In this document: piece after piece, positions 23,516 to 35,800 of the stretch
How positions within the stretch are numbered: the first letter of the stretch is position 1
Layout: each line of letters begins with the position of its first letter
NCBI GenBank assembly: GCA_903632075.3
Contig: CAHIKZ030001198.1
Span: forward strand, 281,001 to 345,000
Reading direction: 5' to 3'
DNA: 64,000 nucleotides
DNA from: Acanthosepion pharaonis
Lineage: Eukaryota; Mollusca; Cephalopoda; Sepiida; Sepiidae
Position numbers and translations under genes: made by a program
The notes under the pieces: model-generated
Databases searched by the model: none
Told to the model about the DNA's origin: nothing
What the model saw: only the letters and a program-made list of their open reading frames with translations

Positions 23516-24785
23516 TAGGAAAAAAAATCTGTTTCATTGAAGGCACGTTTACCGATGTTTGCCTTTTTTCTTTTATTTTTTTTTTTAAATATTGTACTGG
23601 CATCTTATTTTTCTATTCACTGACTGGAGAAAGTGAAGTTTTATTATACAATAGAATTTATTTAATAGTCACTTAAACATAAAATTTGAATGTTTTTCAC
23701 ATAATAATGGCTCATATTTACCTATGCTCCAAATTATGTACAACTGAGATGGAAAGGTTTACATTCTTTTATTTAAAATCTTTCCGATATTAGAATATTG
23801 AAAGCTCTGAGGTTTTATTTCAGGCTATAAATTGAAGTTTGTATCTTTTTCCCATCCTAAAAATAAGCTGAGTTCAAATCAAGATAAAAAGTAATATTTT
23901 CTTCTTTTGAATATCGATTCTGTATTTGTAGAATCTACAATATTGAAATATTAAATAAGGAAATTATTTTATTCTAAATTCAAATTATTTTATTTTATTC
24001 TAAATTCAAAGAAATTATTTCCTTAAAATTTTGAATAAATTGGTTAAATTATAAATTATCACCCTTATCATAAATCTATTTGACAGTATTAGTAAACTAG
24101 TACTAAAAATATATCTTTAAGACTCACACATGAAATTCTGATAATAGTAATATCAATTTCATATGTGCCATGATTTTTGATAGGATCTGTAAACTCTAAT
24201 CTAAACCCAACAATAGTCGATGTTTAATGTGTTAGAATAATAAAATATATCCGATAGCAAATCTATATTTACAATATTTTTTTCTATATTCAGCCACTTT
24301 AGCAAAATAAAATAACTAACTACCAACTAAGCTTGTCATTTTTTCTGAAATTGAAATAGTCTTTGTATTGAACCAATATTTATATTTTATTTATAATTTT
24401 TGCTCCAATGATATAAAATAAAAAAGCAACAAAAGTCTTTCTGCAATACTGTTTCCACACTTTACTTACTCAGGAAATAATTATGAAAGTGATGTGTATT
24501 ATATTGGAACCTGTGCCTAGGATAAGAAGGTAGTATCTGTACATTTGAAAGTGTTACATGCATGCAAATTTAGCCATTCCATCAAAAAACAACAGCAGTA
24601 TTTAAGTAATTTTGCAATTACATTTGTTAATTTTTCTGCAGGTATAACATTGTTATGGTGTTAGCATGAGTCATGTTTGTTTAGTGGCTTATTTATACCA
24701 TGTAATACTTCCTATTACCATAATAGTAGAATACCTCATTATCTCAAATAGGAGAAATGAGGATGTGGGACTGATATTTATATAA
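23516..24785. other. intergenic, no gene seen
   Basis: A+T-rich DNA between CPT2 and MEI4 with only short, non-conserved frames. A 33-bp segment, 23678-23710, recurs exactly inside the hairpin element at 25387-25622. Confidence 0.5.
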
Positions 24786-24798
24786 AGTCACATTGTAT

Positions 24799-24823
24799 GT
24801 ATATATATATATATATATATATA
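24799..24823. repeat. (AT)n microsatellite at LINE 3' end
   Basis: A short TA tract directly after (in LINE sense) the end of the LINE fragment 24830-25380. Microsatellite tails of this kind are usual for several LINE clades. Confidence 0.85.
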
Positions 24824-24829
24824 AATTAA

Positions 24830-25380
24830 TAATAATGGACTCTCCCATCGGTTTCGATATATGAGGTTCTGACAGCTTATTGATTCAGTTATGAAAGTGT
24901 GTGATAATCTTAAGTGGCATTTAAGACCCACTAGTGATTTACAAAGGAGGCCACATATGTAGCAAGTGTGAAGATTGTGAGATGAGATCACTGTTAGATT
25001 GGCTGACCTTTTAGATCTTGCTCTCGCTTCTTGAAGATGATTCAGACAAACATATTGAAAATTGCTGTGTCCACTAAAACACGTTGATCTCCATTCTACC
25101 CGCTCCAAAGCTAAGCACTCAAGGGTGTTATGTGGTATATTGACTGTTGACAAGTTGCTTTTCAGCTTGTCTTGTATCTTAGCCATGGGTGTCCTACATT
25201 CCTGTAGCCCTGATCTAACTCGCTGTACATTAGGATCTTGGGTATCCTGTCATCAGACATTCTCAAGACATGACCAGTCCACTGTAACTGAGTCTTGATT
25301 CCTCCAATATTACACCTGTTAAACAGGTCTACGTTAGATGTCCTATCTTGAAGCTTAACTTCACAGATTGCACTTTTACA
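24830..25380 (-). repeat. LINE-B 3' fragment with C2H2 finger
   Basis: The - strand encodes the C-terminus of a LINE ORF2. A block near 25290-25200 reads as the 'LQWTGHVLRM' motif (a variant of the KWLGHV words typical of these proteins), followed by the frame 25186-24830. Its tail holds a C2H2 finger: CYICGLLCKSLVGLKCHLRL plus SH. At least one stop or frame change separates the two blocks. It is 5'-truncated and inactive. Confidence 0.75.
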
Positions 25381-25382
25381 TA

Positions 25383-25626
25383 TATATAATTATTTATTTG
25401 AAAATTATAACAAATATGTTATAAAATCACTACAAAAATAGCCATTTTGTTTCAACACCTTCAATTTTGAACCTTTTAAAACCCTTTATTCTACATTCAA
25501 CATCCTCACTCATAAAATTTGAATGTTTTTCACATAATAATGGTGGAGGTGTTGAAACAAAATGGCTATTTTGTAGTGATTTTATAACATATTTATGTTA
25601 TAATTTTCAAATAAATAATTATATTT
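25383..25626. mobile_element. near-perfect ~80-bp-arm hairpin element
   Basis: Positions about 25383-25463 and 25546-25626 are almost exact reverse complements, with essentially one altered position in the 'ataacaaatatgttat' part. The loop is about 80 bp. The loop contains 33 bases identical to 23678-23710. It looks like a young foldback MITE; the family is unknown and no target duplication was resolved. Confidence 0.85.
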
Positions 25627-25708
25627 GCTCTACTCCGTATTGAGCACTCTTTTAAGAATAGTAATTGTTAGTTATTGGAATTTATTTCATATACACCAAT
25701 CCTATACT

Positions 25709-25714
<6 letters not shown>

Positions 25715-25778
<64 letters not shown>

Positions 25779-25948
25779 TGTGTGTGTAATACATTATATG
25801 CATGGTGCTTATTAGAAAGCACTCAATATCAGAGATAGAGCTAACATATTTGGTTGGATTGATGTGAGTTTGTGACCCTGGGTTTCATGCTTTTGACAAT
25901 CGTCAAAAAACATGGAATCCTGGGTCACAAAACATCAATCCAATCAAA

Positions 25949-26004
<56 letters not shown>
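25715..26004. repeat. palindromic hairpin flanked by two long (TA)n tracts
   Basis: (TA)n runs lie at 25715-25775 and 25952-26004. Between them, 25851-25891 pairs with 25911-25949 ('ttggttggattgatg', 'gtgaccc.gg' and their complements) around a ~19-base loop. The whole block can fold into one extended cruciform, because the TA tracts are also self-complementary. Confidence 0.85.
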
Positions 26005-26005
<1 letters not shown>

Positions 26006-27234
26006 CTACTTCATTACTTAAAATTAAATAGTCTGTTTCAGGACAGTTTTTCTTATCAACCATGTGCATACAAAATAGTTAATTATTCTAATGACAGTGA
26101 ACCATTTTCTCAAAGTCAAATTTAAATTTGAACCAAGATCAAAATATTATTTTGCTAAAGGTGAAAAGAAAAAAAGATTAAGTTACTCAATGCAATTTAT
26201 AACTGCAAAAGAAATTCAGAAATCGTCAACATGTTTTAATTACTAAAGAAAATGTTTCAGATAATTAAAGAAAAAGACTTCCCTGTAGTTATTCAATGAT
26301 TAAATTCACAAACCTGAAGTGAATTTTGTTCATATCTAGTGTTTATTCATATAATCCACAGGACAAGACATTTTAAACAATTTTGATTTAAAATATCATG
26401 CAAAAGGCATGAAATAAAAGATAGTATGCTTTGATAACAATTGAACAAATCTTTCAGTTTTTTTCCATAGATGAAAAGTTCATAAACCTACAAATTTGTG
26501 TTAGTCTTAAATAGAAACGAGATTATTATTTTCCGAGTTTATAACTTTAATATCATCAAAAATCTTACATAATAATGAAATTTTAATTTCAAGCAAAATC
26601 AAATTTAACATTTGGATAGATCAAATCACTTTTCTTCCTATCATTTAGAAGTTCCTGACTTTATTATTACCAGTGTGTAAGTGAATGACAAAATGGAAAA
26701 AATTCTATATAATTGATGTTAAAAATTTAATAAACATGAATCCTTTTATAAACACTGCTTTTCTATACAATGATAAATACAATATATTTTCTATTGATCA
26801 CAACTGAATTTTATGATGAACTTTTTTTATTTGATTGTAATTTTTTTAAAAAGTGTAATAATGGTATCCTATTAAAAAAAAAATTTGTTAATGAATAATA
26901 AAAGATAATTTTTCACCTGTGTGTTTTGTGTTGTTTTTGTCATATGACAGGGTCCATAAATGCACTTTATTGTTGGGTCTCTGTAAAATTTCACATGCAT
27001 TGCTTTACAGGAATTTGAGCAGTTTTCTTCTAGTTTGCAAAATGAACACTTCACATCTCAAAACAGTTTGCCATTTCAAGTCTTACATGTCTTATTCTTG
27101 AATGAGGAATTACTGAAGAGTTCTTAGCCCAACCCACTTGCTAAAATCAATATTTCAATTACTAAATATCAGAATATTGATTTTTGGTAAATGTATCAAG
27201 ACAAGAGCTTTTTAGTAATCCACTCATAAGATTG
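26005..27234. other. intergenic, no gene seen
   Basis: A+T-rich sequence without a conserved frame, RNA gene or clear repeat boundary. Confidence 0.45.
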
Positions 27235-27242
27235 TGCTAAAT

Positions 27243-27756
27243 CAGGGGTCATCAAACCTTTTTACCAGAGACCTCTTTTTTTTTTTTCCTTCCCCAGCGA
27301 AAAATCCCCCCACCCACCCATTTAAAATATCTTTGAGCCCTAAAACTTGCACTGATGTTGGCAATTAAAATGTTAACATTTTTTAACTTTTCATATAAAA
27401 TATATGAAAAGTTAAAAAATTGGGATCAGGTTCAAAAATGCCCCTCCCAGTGTCATCAAGTTCAGAATCCCCCCACCCCCAACACACACACACACAAAAA
27501 AAAAAAAAAATTAAAAAAGAGTAATCAATGCTCAATGTAGTATTAAATAAATCTCATCAAAATAAGTTAAAAGCTACTTTAGTAGATGTAACTAAGGCTT
27601 TGATTGTGTTGATTGTCAAGCTCAGTGCCTCTCATGTGCACCGAAGAATACAAAATACATGTACACTAACTAAAATTTAGCTCAGGGTCATTTGTAGATC
27701 AACCTCCATTCGACCACTTGACTGGTTATCACACTGACCCTGTTTGATAACCCCTG
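27243..27756. mobile_element. hAT-type MITE with 8-bp target duplication
   Basis: The left end is CAGGGGTCATCAAACC and the reversed right end CAGGGGTTATCAAACA, so the terminal inverted repeats match at 14 of 16 bases. The flanks tgctaaat (27235-27242) and tgccacat (27757-27764) agree at six of eight positions, as for an aged 8-bp hAT target duplication. The element is 514 bp with no transposase. Inside are C-rich patches, an (AC)n/A run and a small palindrome near 27380-27415. Confidence 0.85.
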
Positions 27757-27764
27757 TGCCACAT

Positions 27765-29224
27765 TATCTTTTCAGAAAATGGATTTTTTGTGTTTTCAGA
27801 CAGATGTAGATTCTAAGGATATTTTAAAACTATTTTTCAGGTGAAAATTTCAATGTAACGTGATCTAAGTTAAAGATGATGAAGAAACAAATACCAGAGG
27901 TATTTTTAAGCATTACATTTTAATCCATCTCCTCTCTCCTACTTCCAGCTGTGCATAAAATAACAAAGCAGACAGGGCTCTGTAACCTTGATTGGTAACT
28001 AGTCTGGGAGAACAATTTTGAATTCAAACCAAGAGTGGAATTCACTCTTACTCCTGCTATACATACTAAATCCTAATGCAGGAGTACACTCAGCTAAAGG
28101 AAGATCCACAACAGAAACCTCTCGCCAACTTTCAGGCCAAACATATGTGATAGGATATGAGAGGGTTTCTTTGTTCAGGAAGCCAAAAAAAAAAAAATGA
28201 TATTTGATCTCTTCTAGGCAAAAGTTTTGTCATTTATAAACTGTATTGCTTGTTTCAGTGAATAGTTTTCTATCATGAGATGATATTATTATTATTATTA
28301 TTATTATTATTGAATGTCAGGAGAGTTTCATAATATTTATACTAAGCTGTTTGATTGATTCCTCTTAGTAACTAATGGAAAATTCACAGTAAAAAATTAC
28401 CATCATATTAAGCATGTTATAGTCGCATGTCTTCACACTGGCAGCATGTCATTCATTTTGACGTATTCATTACCAGTACAGCCATTTTTTCATTACAAGA
28501 CAAAGTTTGTATAAAGGCTTATAATTTTTTGTAAATTTATATATTTTTATACTTGAAAAATTTTTAAAAATATAACTTGAAGAAGAAAGACTTTCTGTTG
28601 AAATATTGTTTAACATTGTCAAACACAGTGATTTTTCTTTTTTTAAAATCATGCTCTTCTCTAAGTGTTGACAAATATTGGAAGAGTTACGTCAATCATT
28701 TTGATTATTATTATAATAATAATAGTAGTAGTAGTAGATCAAATCAAAATCTTTTCTCTCTGGCTCTTTTAATAATTTTTTTCATTATAAAATAAACAAT
28801 TCTTATGTTATAGGATTTTTTACACAAGCAAATAACACACATTAAAAATGTCAATAAAACAAAACAAGAAACAATTGTGATATAAACTCTTATTGAAGAT
28901 AAAGAATCTTGTCACAAACAGAATAACAGAGTACAAGATTTTCACTTAAACTCTTTACATTTTGCTTATAATATGTAATTAATGAATTGTTTCTTTTCCT
29001 CCTCATTGTTTATTCATGCAACCATAGACATTGATTGTATAGAATCAATGCCTCTTGCTAAATAAAATGATCATTAATCTTGTGTTTTAACAAAAAGACA
29101 TCCTATTCATTACATTTTTTTCTCTTTATTTTTCTCAATAGGAACCAAATCTAGACTTATATGGATGTCATATGCATGGAATCCAATTTGTTCAGAAAAG
29201 TTTAAACTATCAGCTACATACAAC
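27765..29224. other. intergenic with ATT microsatellite
   Basis: No gene seen. An (ATT)n tract lies at 28284-28311 and a short (AAT)/(AGT) tract at about 28712-28737. Confidence 0.5.
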
Positions 29225-29735
29225 CGTTTTCTCAGGTCAATGATTAAAAATGGCTTCTTGAAACAGAAATCGTGATTTTGAAATTGAATTTCTTTTTTCT
29301 AACAATTAGATTTGCTAAATGCCAATTTCATTTGTGACTATGTTTGCCTTTCCTAACTCACTCGTTCGACTGACATCAAAGAGTAAAGTGGGTAATGTTT
29401 TAATACATCCTCCCCACCTATTGTCTCTCTACAGTTTTTAGGAACAAAGTTTTATAAAGTTGGTTTGATTTAAAAAAAAAAAAAAAAGATTCCTGTGGGG
29501 AGGGGGACAAAAATTTTGTCTTTTTGTTTTATCCTTTCTTTTTGTCGTTTCAGAAAGCCAAATTTTACAACTTAGACTTTTTCAAAAATTTTAATAACTT
29601 TATTTTCTTTATAATTTATAATTTATATATTGTTGCACTTTCTCACTAAGTATTATAATGAAGCAAAAACAGAATTCTATACTGAAAATAGGGAAAAAAA
29701 TGAAATTCCCTAAAACCTGAAACGGAATTAAGGAA
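29225..29735 (-). repeat. dispersed repeat R1, copy 2 (inverted)
   Basis: Inverted copy of the repeat at 14335-15110, about 14 kb away. It contains an A16-type run at about 29472 and a G-rich patch. Its boundaries are set by loss of similarity; no terminal repeats or target duplication were identified. Confidence 0.8.
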
Positions 29736-29799
29736 AATTTGAAACGGAAAGTCGGCTCCTCTACAAATGTATCCTTTAGGCCTTAAGATAATTTTTTAT

Positions 29800-30065
29800 C
29801 AGATCTTATAGACTGGCACTACAGAATCACAAAGAAATAACTTTACCAAATAACAAAAAACACATCACTTGAAAACTTCCAACAGCAGCAACAACTAAAA
29901 TGGATAGCACATGTAACTAGAACAGAAAATAAAGATTTAATCACGATGTTGACTTTCCACACTACATTAAACATAAGGTTAGGAAGGAAACTCCCATTGA
30001 TACTAGAAAGAGCAATAACAGAAGATCTGAGAAGCCTGTTTTCCTGAAGAACTGTTAAAACTGTT
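29800..30065 (+). repeat. LINE-C 3' fragment, copy 1
   Basis: The + strand encodes QQLKWIAHVTRTEN, then LTMLTFHTTLN, and LERAITEDLRSLF: the C-terminal 'KW.GHV.R.E' region of a LINE ORF2. A diverged second copy lies at 50575-50795. It is 5'-truncated, with stops at the end. Confidence 0.7.
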
Positions 30066-30559
30066 TAATAAATTACAACCAACAGTAATGTTAATTGTTC
30101 AGTCAATGAATATCAAAATGTTTCCTGTATGGAAATGGCTAATCTCACCATAGCATGGTGAAGTTAGTAGTGTTATAATAAACATTGCAGCAAGAAACAG
30201 TTGAAAATACTTTCAAGAATTAGCACTACATTGAATTTCAAATTCAATATAGTTATGGTCAGCCCACTTGCATTCTTGTAAAAATCTATGATATCCAAGA
30301 GTTTTAGTGTTTGCAATAATGAATTTTGCAAGCACACAGAAGAAATCACCCAAGCTTGTCCATGAAATTTTTTTCAGCATAAATATTTAAATGTCAGTGA
30401 AAATAGCCAAGTTTCTGGTAATTATTCCACTTTAGTCAGGACTTGTAAATGTTAGTATACAATGTAATTATTATACAATAGTCCTTTAACTCTTATGTGT
30501 GAGAGATGGCTTCCAAAGCTCATAGCAGATGATTGAAACTATGGATAATATCCAATATA

Positions 30560-31031
30560 CTGGGTGTCTCTAAAGTCTGGACATATAGGAAAGCTCATTA
30601 ATTATATATTTTTTTACCTCCACAGATTAAACATGGTTTTGTTGAAAGAAGAAAGAATTGACTTTTTTCCTGGGGATATGCTATAGGAGAAGGTGTACTC
30701 AATGAAAAATACAGATGCAACACACTTGATTGAATGTGTAAAGAGTAAAGAAAGAATTGACTTCTTTTTCTGGGGATATGCTAAAGAAGGTGTACTCAAT
30801 GAAAATCACAGATGCAACACACTTGACTGAAAGCAAAAAATTGACATCAATGTGGAGTTATTACATTGAGTGCATGTGAATCTTGCAAAGCGCATCAACA
30901 TTTGCATCATAAATGATGGAAATCATATTGAAGATGTTAGTTGTTAATATTCCAATTCAATGTTGTTGAAAATTTAATTTCTTGAAAATATGCATTTTTG
31001 CCTAGGGTGTCCAGATTTTAGGGATACCCTG
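30560..31031 (+). mobile_element. decayed mariner, C-terminal part, TA-flanked
   Basis: The ends are CTGGGTGTCTCTAAAGTCTG (left) and, reversed on the right, CAGGGTATCCCTAAAATCTG, with TA on both sides (30558-30559 and 31032-31033). The + strand encodes WGYAKEGVYSMK and ends with INICIINDGNHIEDV, the C-terminus of a mariner transposase. The WGYAKE segment is present twice in tandem (about 30645-30740 and 30745-30835). The catalytic core and N-terminus are missing. Confidence 0.8.
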
Positions 31032-31069
31032 TAGACTATTCTTTTTCCTATAGATACTTTTTTTTTTGT

Positions 31070-31560
31070 TTTCTTTTTTAAGCATTTCACCCCTAGCAAG
31101 GCAGGAAGCCACTAGCACACAAGGGGTTATAGAGGATTTGGAGCGAGAGCAGGTAGGAATGATAGAGGAAAGGATGAAGAGAAGGCTAGTGGATAGATAG
31201 ATCAAGGCAACTGGAAATGTCAATTGACATTACATTTAAATAGTTAGAGATTATAGCTACCAGAGAAACAGGAATAGGGAAGGGAGTTCCACAGGCGAGA
31301 GGTGCGAGACATGAAGCTATTGGAGTAGAAGAGGCAGCTACATTTAACATTCAACAGTGAAAGGGTGAGAGTGGGATGCCAGCCTCATAGGATGCTTAAA
31401 TTCGTGAAGTCTGGGAACCAACAAAAACAGCTCATCGGAACAATTACCATGAATGTATTTGTAAAAAAGACAGAGAGAGGTGACGGCACGTCTGTGAGAG
31501 AACAACTGCAGATGAGATGCCAGATCAGGGCCAATTATATTGCATATCCCGTGATAAAGT
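31070..31560 (-). repeat. LINE-A, diverged 3' copy
   Basis: The - strand order matches the copy at 260-640: a 3' UTR (gcaaggcaggaagccactag at about 31096), 'tgtcaattgacatt', 'ttccacaggcgagaggtg' and the C-terminal coding words. It is more diverged and somewhat richer in G+C, so it is either an older subfamily or a sister subfamily. Confidence 0.65.
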
Positions 31561-32276
31561 TTAATTTATAAATTAAGTACAATAAGAGATTAATATTAAT
31601 AACTAGTAATAAAATAGAACAGTTATAATAAAATATAGTAAAAAAATATAGATTATTTCTTGCTGTAGATCAAAGCAACTTTGGTTTACATTATTTTTCT
31701 CTTATTATGTCAAAAACTTTTATCTTTTCAATTAAAAGAAGCACTTTATGCCTTTTCTTTGGCATATCCAAATTACCTGCCTCCCTATTTATACACTTAA
31801 CAATTGTTTATTTCTGGTCTTGATTCTGAATAACTAAAACCATGGATAATAGGGTAGTTTCATAATAATATGAAATGAAAGCTTTAAGCTATCAAGAAAG
31901 GGACATGTTATCTAAAAGAAGGATTTTTTTTCTTCAACAATAAGGCATTTCAGTCAACTTACAAATGTTTAATAAAATACTTTTACAACTTCAAATAAGA
32001 AAAGAACAAAAAAAAGACAATTTAAAACTGTAAAATTTCACAACACTTAATGAATCAACGTCACTATTGCCAAGCCATTTAAGTACCCCAATGATACACT
32101 TAATGGAATATTCTTTCAATTAACACTGAAGTATTATCTCAAAATATTTTCTATGAAATTGAACCCTCTCTTAATATTTTAAGCACATTGTAAAAAGCAG
32201 AGAATTGTTCAAAGGTGAATATCATTAAAGTTATTCATTTTGGAAAATCTGCAAATAAGTTATTTTTAAAATTGTC
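31561..32276. other. intergenic / MEI4 3' flank
   Basis: No gene seen. This is the right-hand limit of the roughly 10-kb space between the convergent CPT2 and MEI4 genes. Confidence 0.45.
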
Positions 32277-32282
32277 TTTATT
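32277..32282 (-). promoter_or_regulatory. putative MEI4 poly(A) signal
   Basis: TTTATT on the + strand (AATAAA on the - strand) lies about 125 bases after the MEI4 stop. Motif evidence only. Confidence 0.4.
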
Positions 32283-32406
32283 TTGATTAATGCTTGGTTT
32301 TCTCACACTTTCCCATTGGGACAAAACTTGATTGCTGGTGTTTCACATTATTTGCCAAGAATATTCATATAAATGGGGGATTAGTTGTAGCGTTTGTTGG
32401 AACCTA

Positions 32407-32802
32407 TTAGGAAGGCTTTTGAGAGTGGTCTGATTTGATGCTGTCCAGTAGTGCCAATAGATACCAGACAGAATGTGCAAATATAGGGTAAGTGTCAACA
32501 ACCTGTGACAAGCAGTTCTCCAATGTGGTTCTAATTTTATCTCCTAATTTAAGACTTAAGAAAGTTTTCAGATCTGCAGGCTGTTGTGCTGCTTTCATAA
32601 AGCACTCGGCTAGGCAGGACATCACATAGTAATTATTCTCAAAGTAGATTGGGTCAAGTGTTTGCTGCAGACCGATACATAACTCTTGTAAATAAGTTGA
32701 GAATTGAGAAGTGAATTTGAGAAGTGTATCAAAGAGTGTCTTTTGCAGAGTAGGACTGTGTACAAATTGGCACACTAAATGAATGTGGTCATATTTCTGG
32801 AC
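32407..32802 (-). CDS. MEI4: MEI4 terminal exon
   Basis: The acceptor is ttttcag before 32802 on the - strand. The exon starts in phase with VQKYDHIHLVCQFVH and runs to a TAA at 32407-32409 after SDHSQKPS. It contains the conserved C-terminal helices, including the YFENNYYVM and YPIFAHSVWYL blocks. Confidence 0.88.
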   Translation of the reverse strand, partial: VQKYDHIHLVCQFVHSPTLQKTLFDTLLKFTSQFSTYLQELCIGLQQTLDPIYFENNYYVMSCLAECFMKAAQQPADLKTFLSLKLGDKIRTTLENCLSQVVDTYPIFAHSVWYLLALLDSIKSDHSQKPS

Positions 32803-35800
32803 CTGAAAATGAAAACCAATATTGCATGTAAGACAGGTTTTTAAAAAAGCTTAATATAGAATGGGCAGGTGGAAAAAAAATAATCAATGCTTCTATAAAT
32901 ATGCAACACTTGAGAAAAGGGAAATTTTGTAAATATGGCCTCTCCACTTATGTCATCAAATGATGTCACACAGATCATAAGATAATGTCTCGAAATAACG
33001 TTTTGGAAGAAACAATATGGAGCATCATTATAGCTTTTTGCTAGGATCATTTGTTTTTTAGGGCATTTCATTTTCTAATGATCATAGATTTTAAACATAT
33101 CAATGAGTAAATAGATTTTTGTAACAATGTTGAGTAGCTTTTTGAAAGGACTAGTTGCTAGGGTGTTTCAATTTGGAAGGATCATTGTTTTTGGAGTAAA
33201 AGGAACCTGATGTTTATGCACAAAATGAAAATTGAACTACATTTTGTACATACATATCTGGTCCCTATTCTAGACTATTGAACCTAATAGTTATACTGAG
33301 GAAGCCAAACATTTTGAAATAAATGGATTCAGATGAATTTATATCTAAAACATTTATTTTTCTTTGAGATAGTGCATACTATTTACATTATTTGGACTAT
33401 TGTCCTCATCTTTGTTGTCATATTTATTACAACGTTTCGGCCACTGTACACTCCGGCCTTCTTCAGGTGGTTAGAATGTCAAACTGAACCCTCATCTCAG
33501 AAATAGAGACAGAGATAGTGCATTTATATAAATTTATTCATTCATGACCTGAAAGTGATTTTTCTTCAAATTCAACTATTATGCAATGTTCTCTGCTTCA
33601 AGTTTGTTATATTCTATAAAAATTTCAGGTGTTTAAACTATGGCAATGAATATCTTTCATTAATTTAATTCTGCTGGTAAAGTTGAATACTAGTTTCATT
33701 AATTTGTACTATCTGTGTCCCATAATAGTTGTTACATTTGTATATACATTTCATATACTAAATGTAACAATTATCATGAGACAGGAGTGTAGTAATTGTA
33801 AGAGTAAACAGAGCTCAGGACAACATTAAAAGTGCTAAGCTTTATTCAATTAAACAAAACTCAGCTACAGAAGGAAAATAGGTGTTACAAGTTAAATAGC
33901 CAACTGGGGCGAGTCTATTGCTTGTACATAGGGAACATAGGATACTGCTATCATATTCTTCGTTTCTAGAAAAATGTAGTGTTACCATCCATAACGATCT
34001 AGGGGTCTTGTTGCCTGTTCGGATCTCCTGATTTGTTGGACTCCAGCATCATCACCATTATGCAGAGTGTCCTCCTCTGGTACGGGGACACCCAGGCCTC
34101 TACTATTTTGTTCCACAGTGGGGGACCCAGGGGTTAACTCCATTTCCGGTCAGGGTGCTAAATCACAAACAGATACAGTAGACTCCCTTCTATCTGGATA
34201 CTTTATGTTGGCATAAGTCACATTACTTTCTAATAGTTTGACATGGTCCACATAAGGATCGGTTTTACTTTTTCTTACAAACCTCCTTAATAATATGGGA
34301 CCTGGTGACATTAGCCAGGATGGAAGCGAACTCCTGTGTGATGAACTATGAGGGAATGCAAAGAAACACTTGTGAGGAGTTGTATTTGTAGAAGTACATA
34401 GCAACGATCTTACAGAGTGTAGCACCTCGGAAAGTACATCCCAGTACTTCTCAGCTATGTTTTGTGATCTAACAGCTAACTGAATTGCCTTCCATATAGA
34501 GCTGTTAAATCGTTCAACCTGTACATTCCTGGTTGGATGATATGGAGTGGTTTTACATGTCACAACCCCTTTTTGGGAGAAGTAGTTTCTCAATTCCTTA
34601 GACATGAAAGACACACCTCTGTCAGAGTGTATACAGCCAGGCATCCCAGCTAAGCTGAACAAATGTTTAAGGATTTGATTACTGAGGTAGTGTGCATGTT
34701 TGGACATGGGAAGATGAATTGAAATTGTGATTATTTGTCAATTACTACCAGTAAATATGTGTTGTGCGTCCCTTAAAGTCAATACTTAGTTGTTCTATGG
34801 ATTTGATTGCCTTAATAAGAGTGCTTTCTGGCAAGTTATAGAAATGAGATTTCATTTCTGCAAGAAGCACGCACCTTTTTTACCTCCTCCATAGAAAAAG
34901 GAAGATTTTTCTCTCTAACAAAATGTAAGAGTCTAGTAACTCCCAGGTAGCATAGTCCATTGTAAATATCAGTAAGGGCAGAATTGTTAATGGTTGAAAT
35001 AGCATCAGCTTGACTAAGTGCATCAGGAACTATGTTCTCCTTGCCAGGGTAGTATTTTATCATGTAGTTGAAGGCTGAAAGCTCTAACTGCCATTCTTGA
35101 ATCATGGCATTCTTAATTTTAGTATGCTTTTTGTTGGTAAACATGAAGGCCACCAATCTCTGATCAGTAATTAGGGTAAAATGTTGCTATGAAAGATTCT
35201 GAACTACTTCAATAAATTGCTATGGCTTTCTTCTCTATTATGTGATATTTTGATTTACTTTCCCTGTAGTGTTTTTGACATGAACACTATTGGGTGTCCA
35301 CTTTGGCTAAATACTGCAGAAATAGCCATAGCCAACACGTCACATTCCACCTTGAAAAGTAAACTTTTGTTGATTGATTTTAGTGCAGCCTCGATCAGTT
35401 CTATTTTTAATTGATCAAAAGCTTTGAGCGCCTTTTTCTCAAGTGGGAATTTTTAATTTTTTTTTTTACTAAAAGGTTGAATTTTATAAAAAAAATTATG
35501 TATCCATTTCACATAATACGTGAACATGACCAGCACCCTTTTTACTGATTTCAAGTTTTCTGGAGGTGGTAGTTCTTTTAAGGGGTAAAGTCTTTCTGGG
35601 TCAGGCTTAATGATTCCACCGCCAACATGGTATACTAAAACATTGATGGAAGGTAACAAAGTCACAGATTTCAACTTATTGAGGGTAATTTTGGCTTTCA
35701 CCATTGCCTCCAGGAACCTTTTCATATTTTGGTCATGTTCCATTCATGTGTTCTGCAATAGTAATGGCATAAAGGTAAGGGAAAGCACTGCATAGATTTT

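Noticed and set aside
34150..34707. Integrase open frame as a possible domesticated host gene
   Set aside because: The frame is long, but the first catalytic Asp is out of frame, the element has both LTRs and a target duplication, and flanking domains are decayed. This is a retrotransposon remnant, not a host gene.
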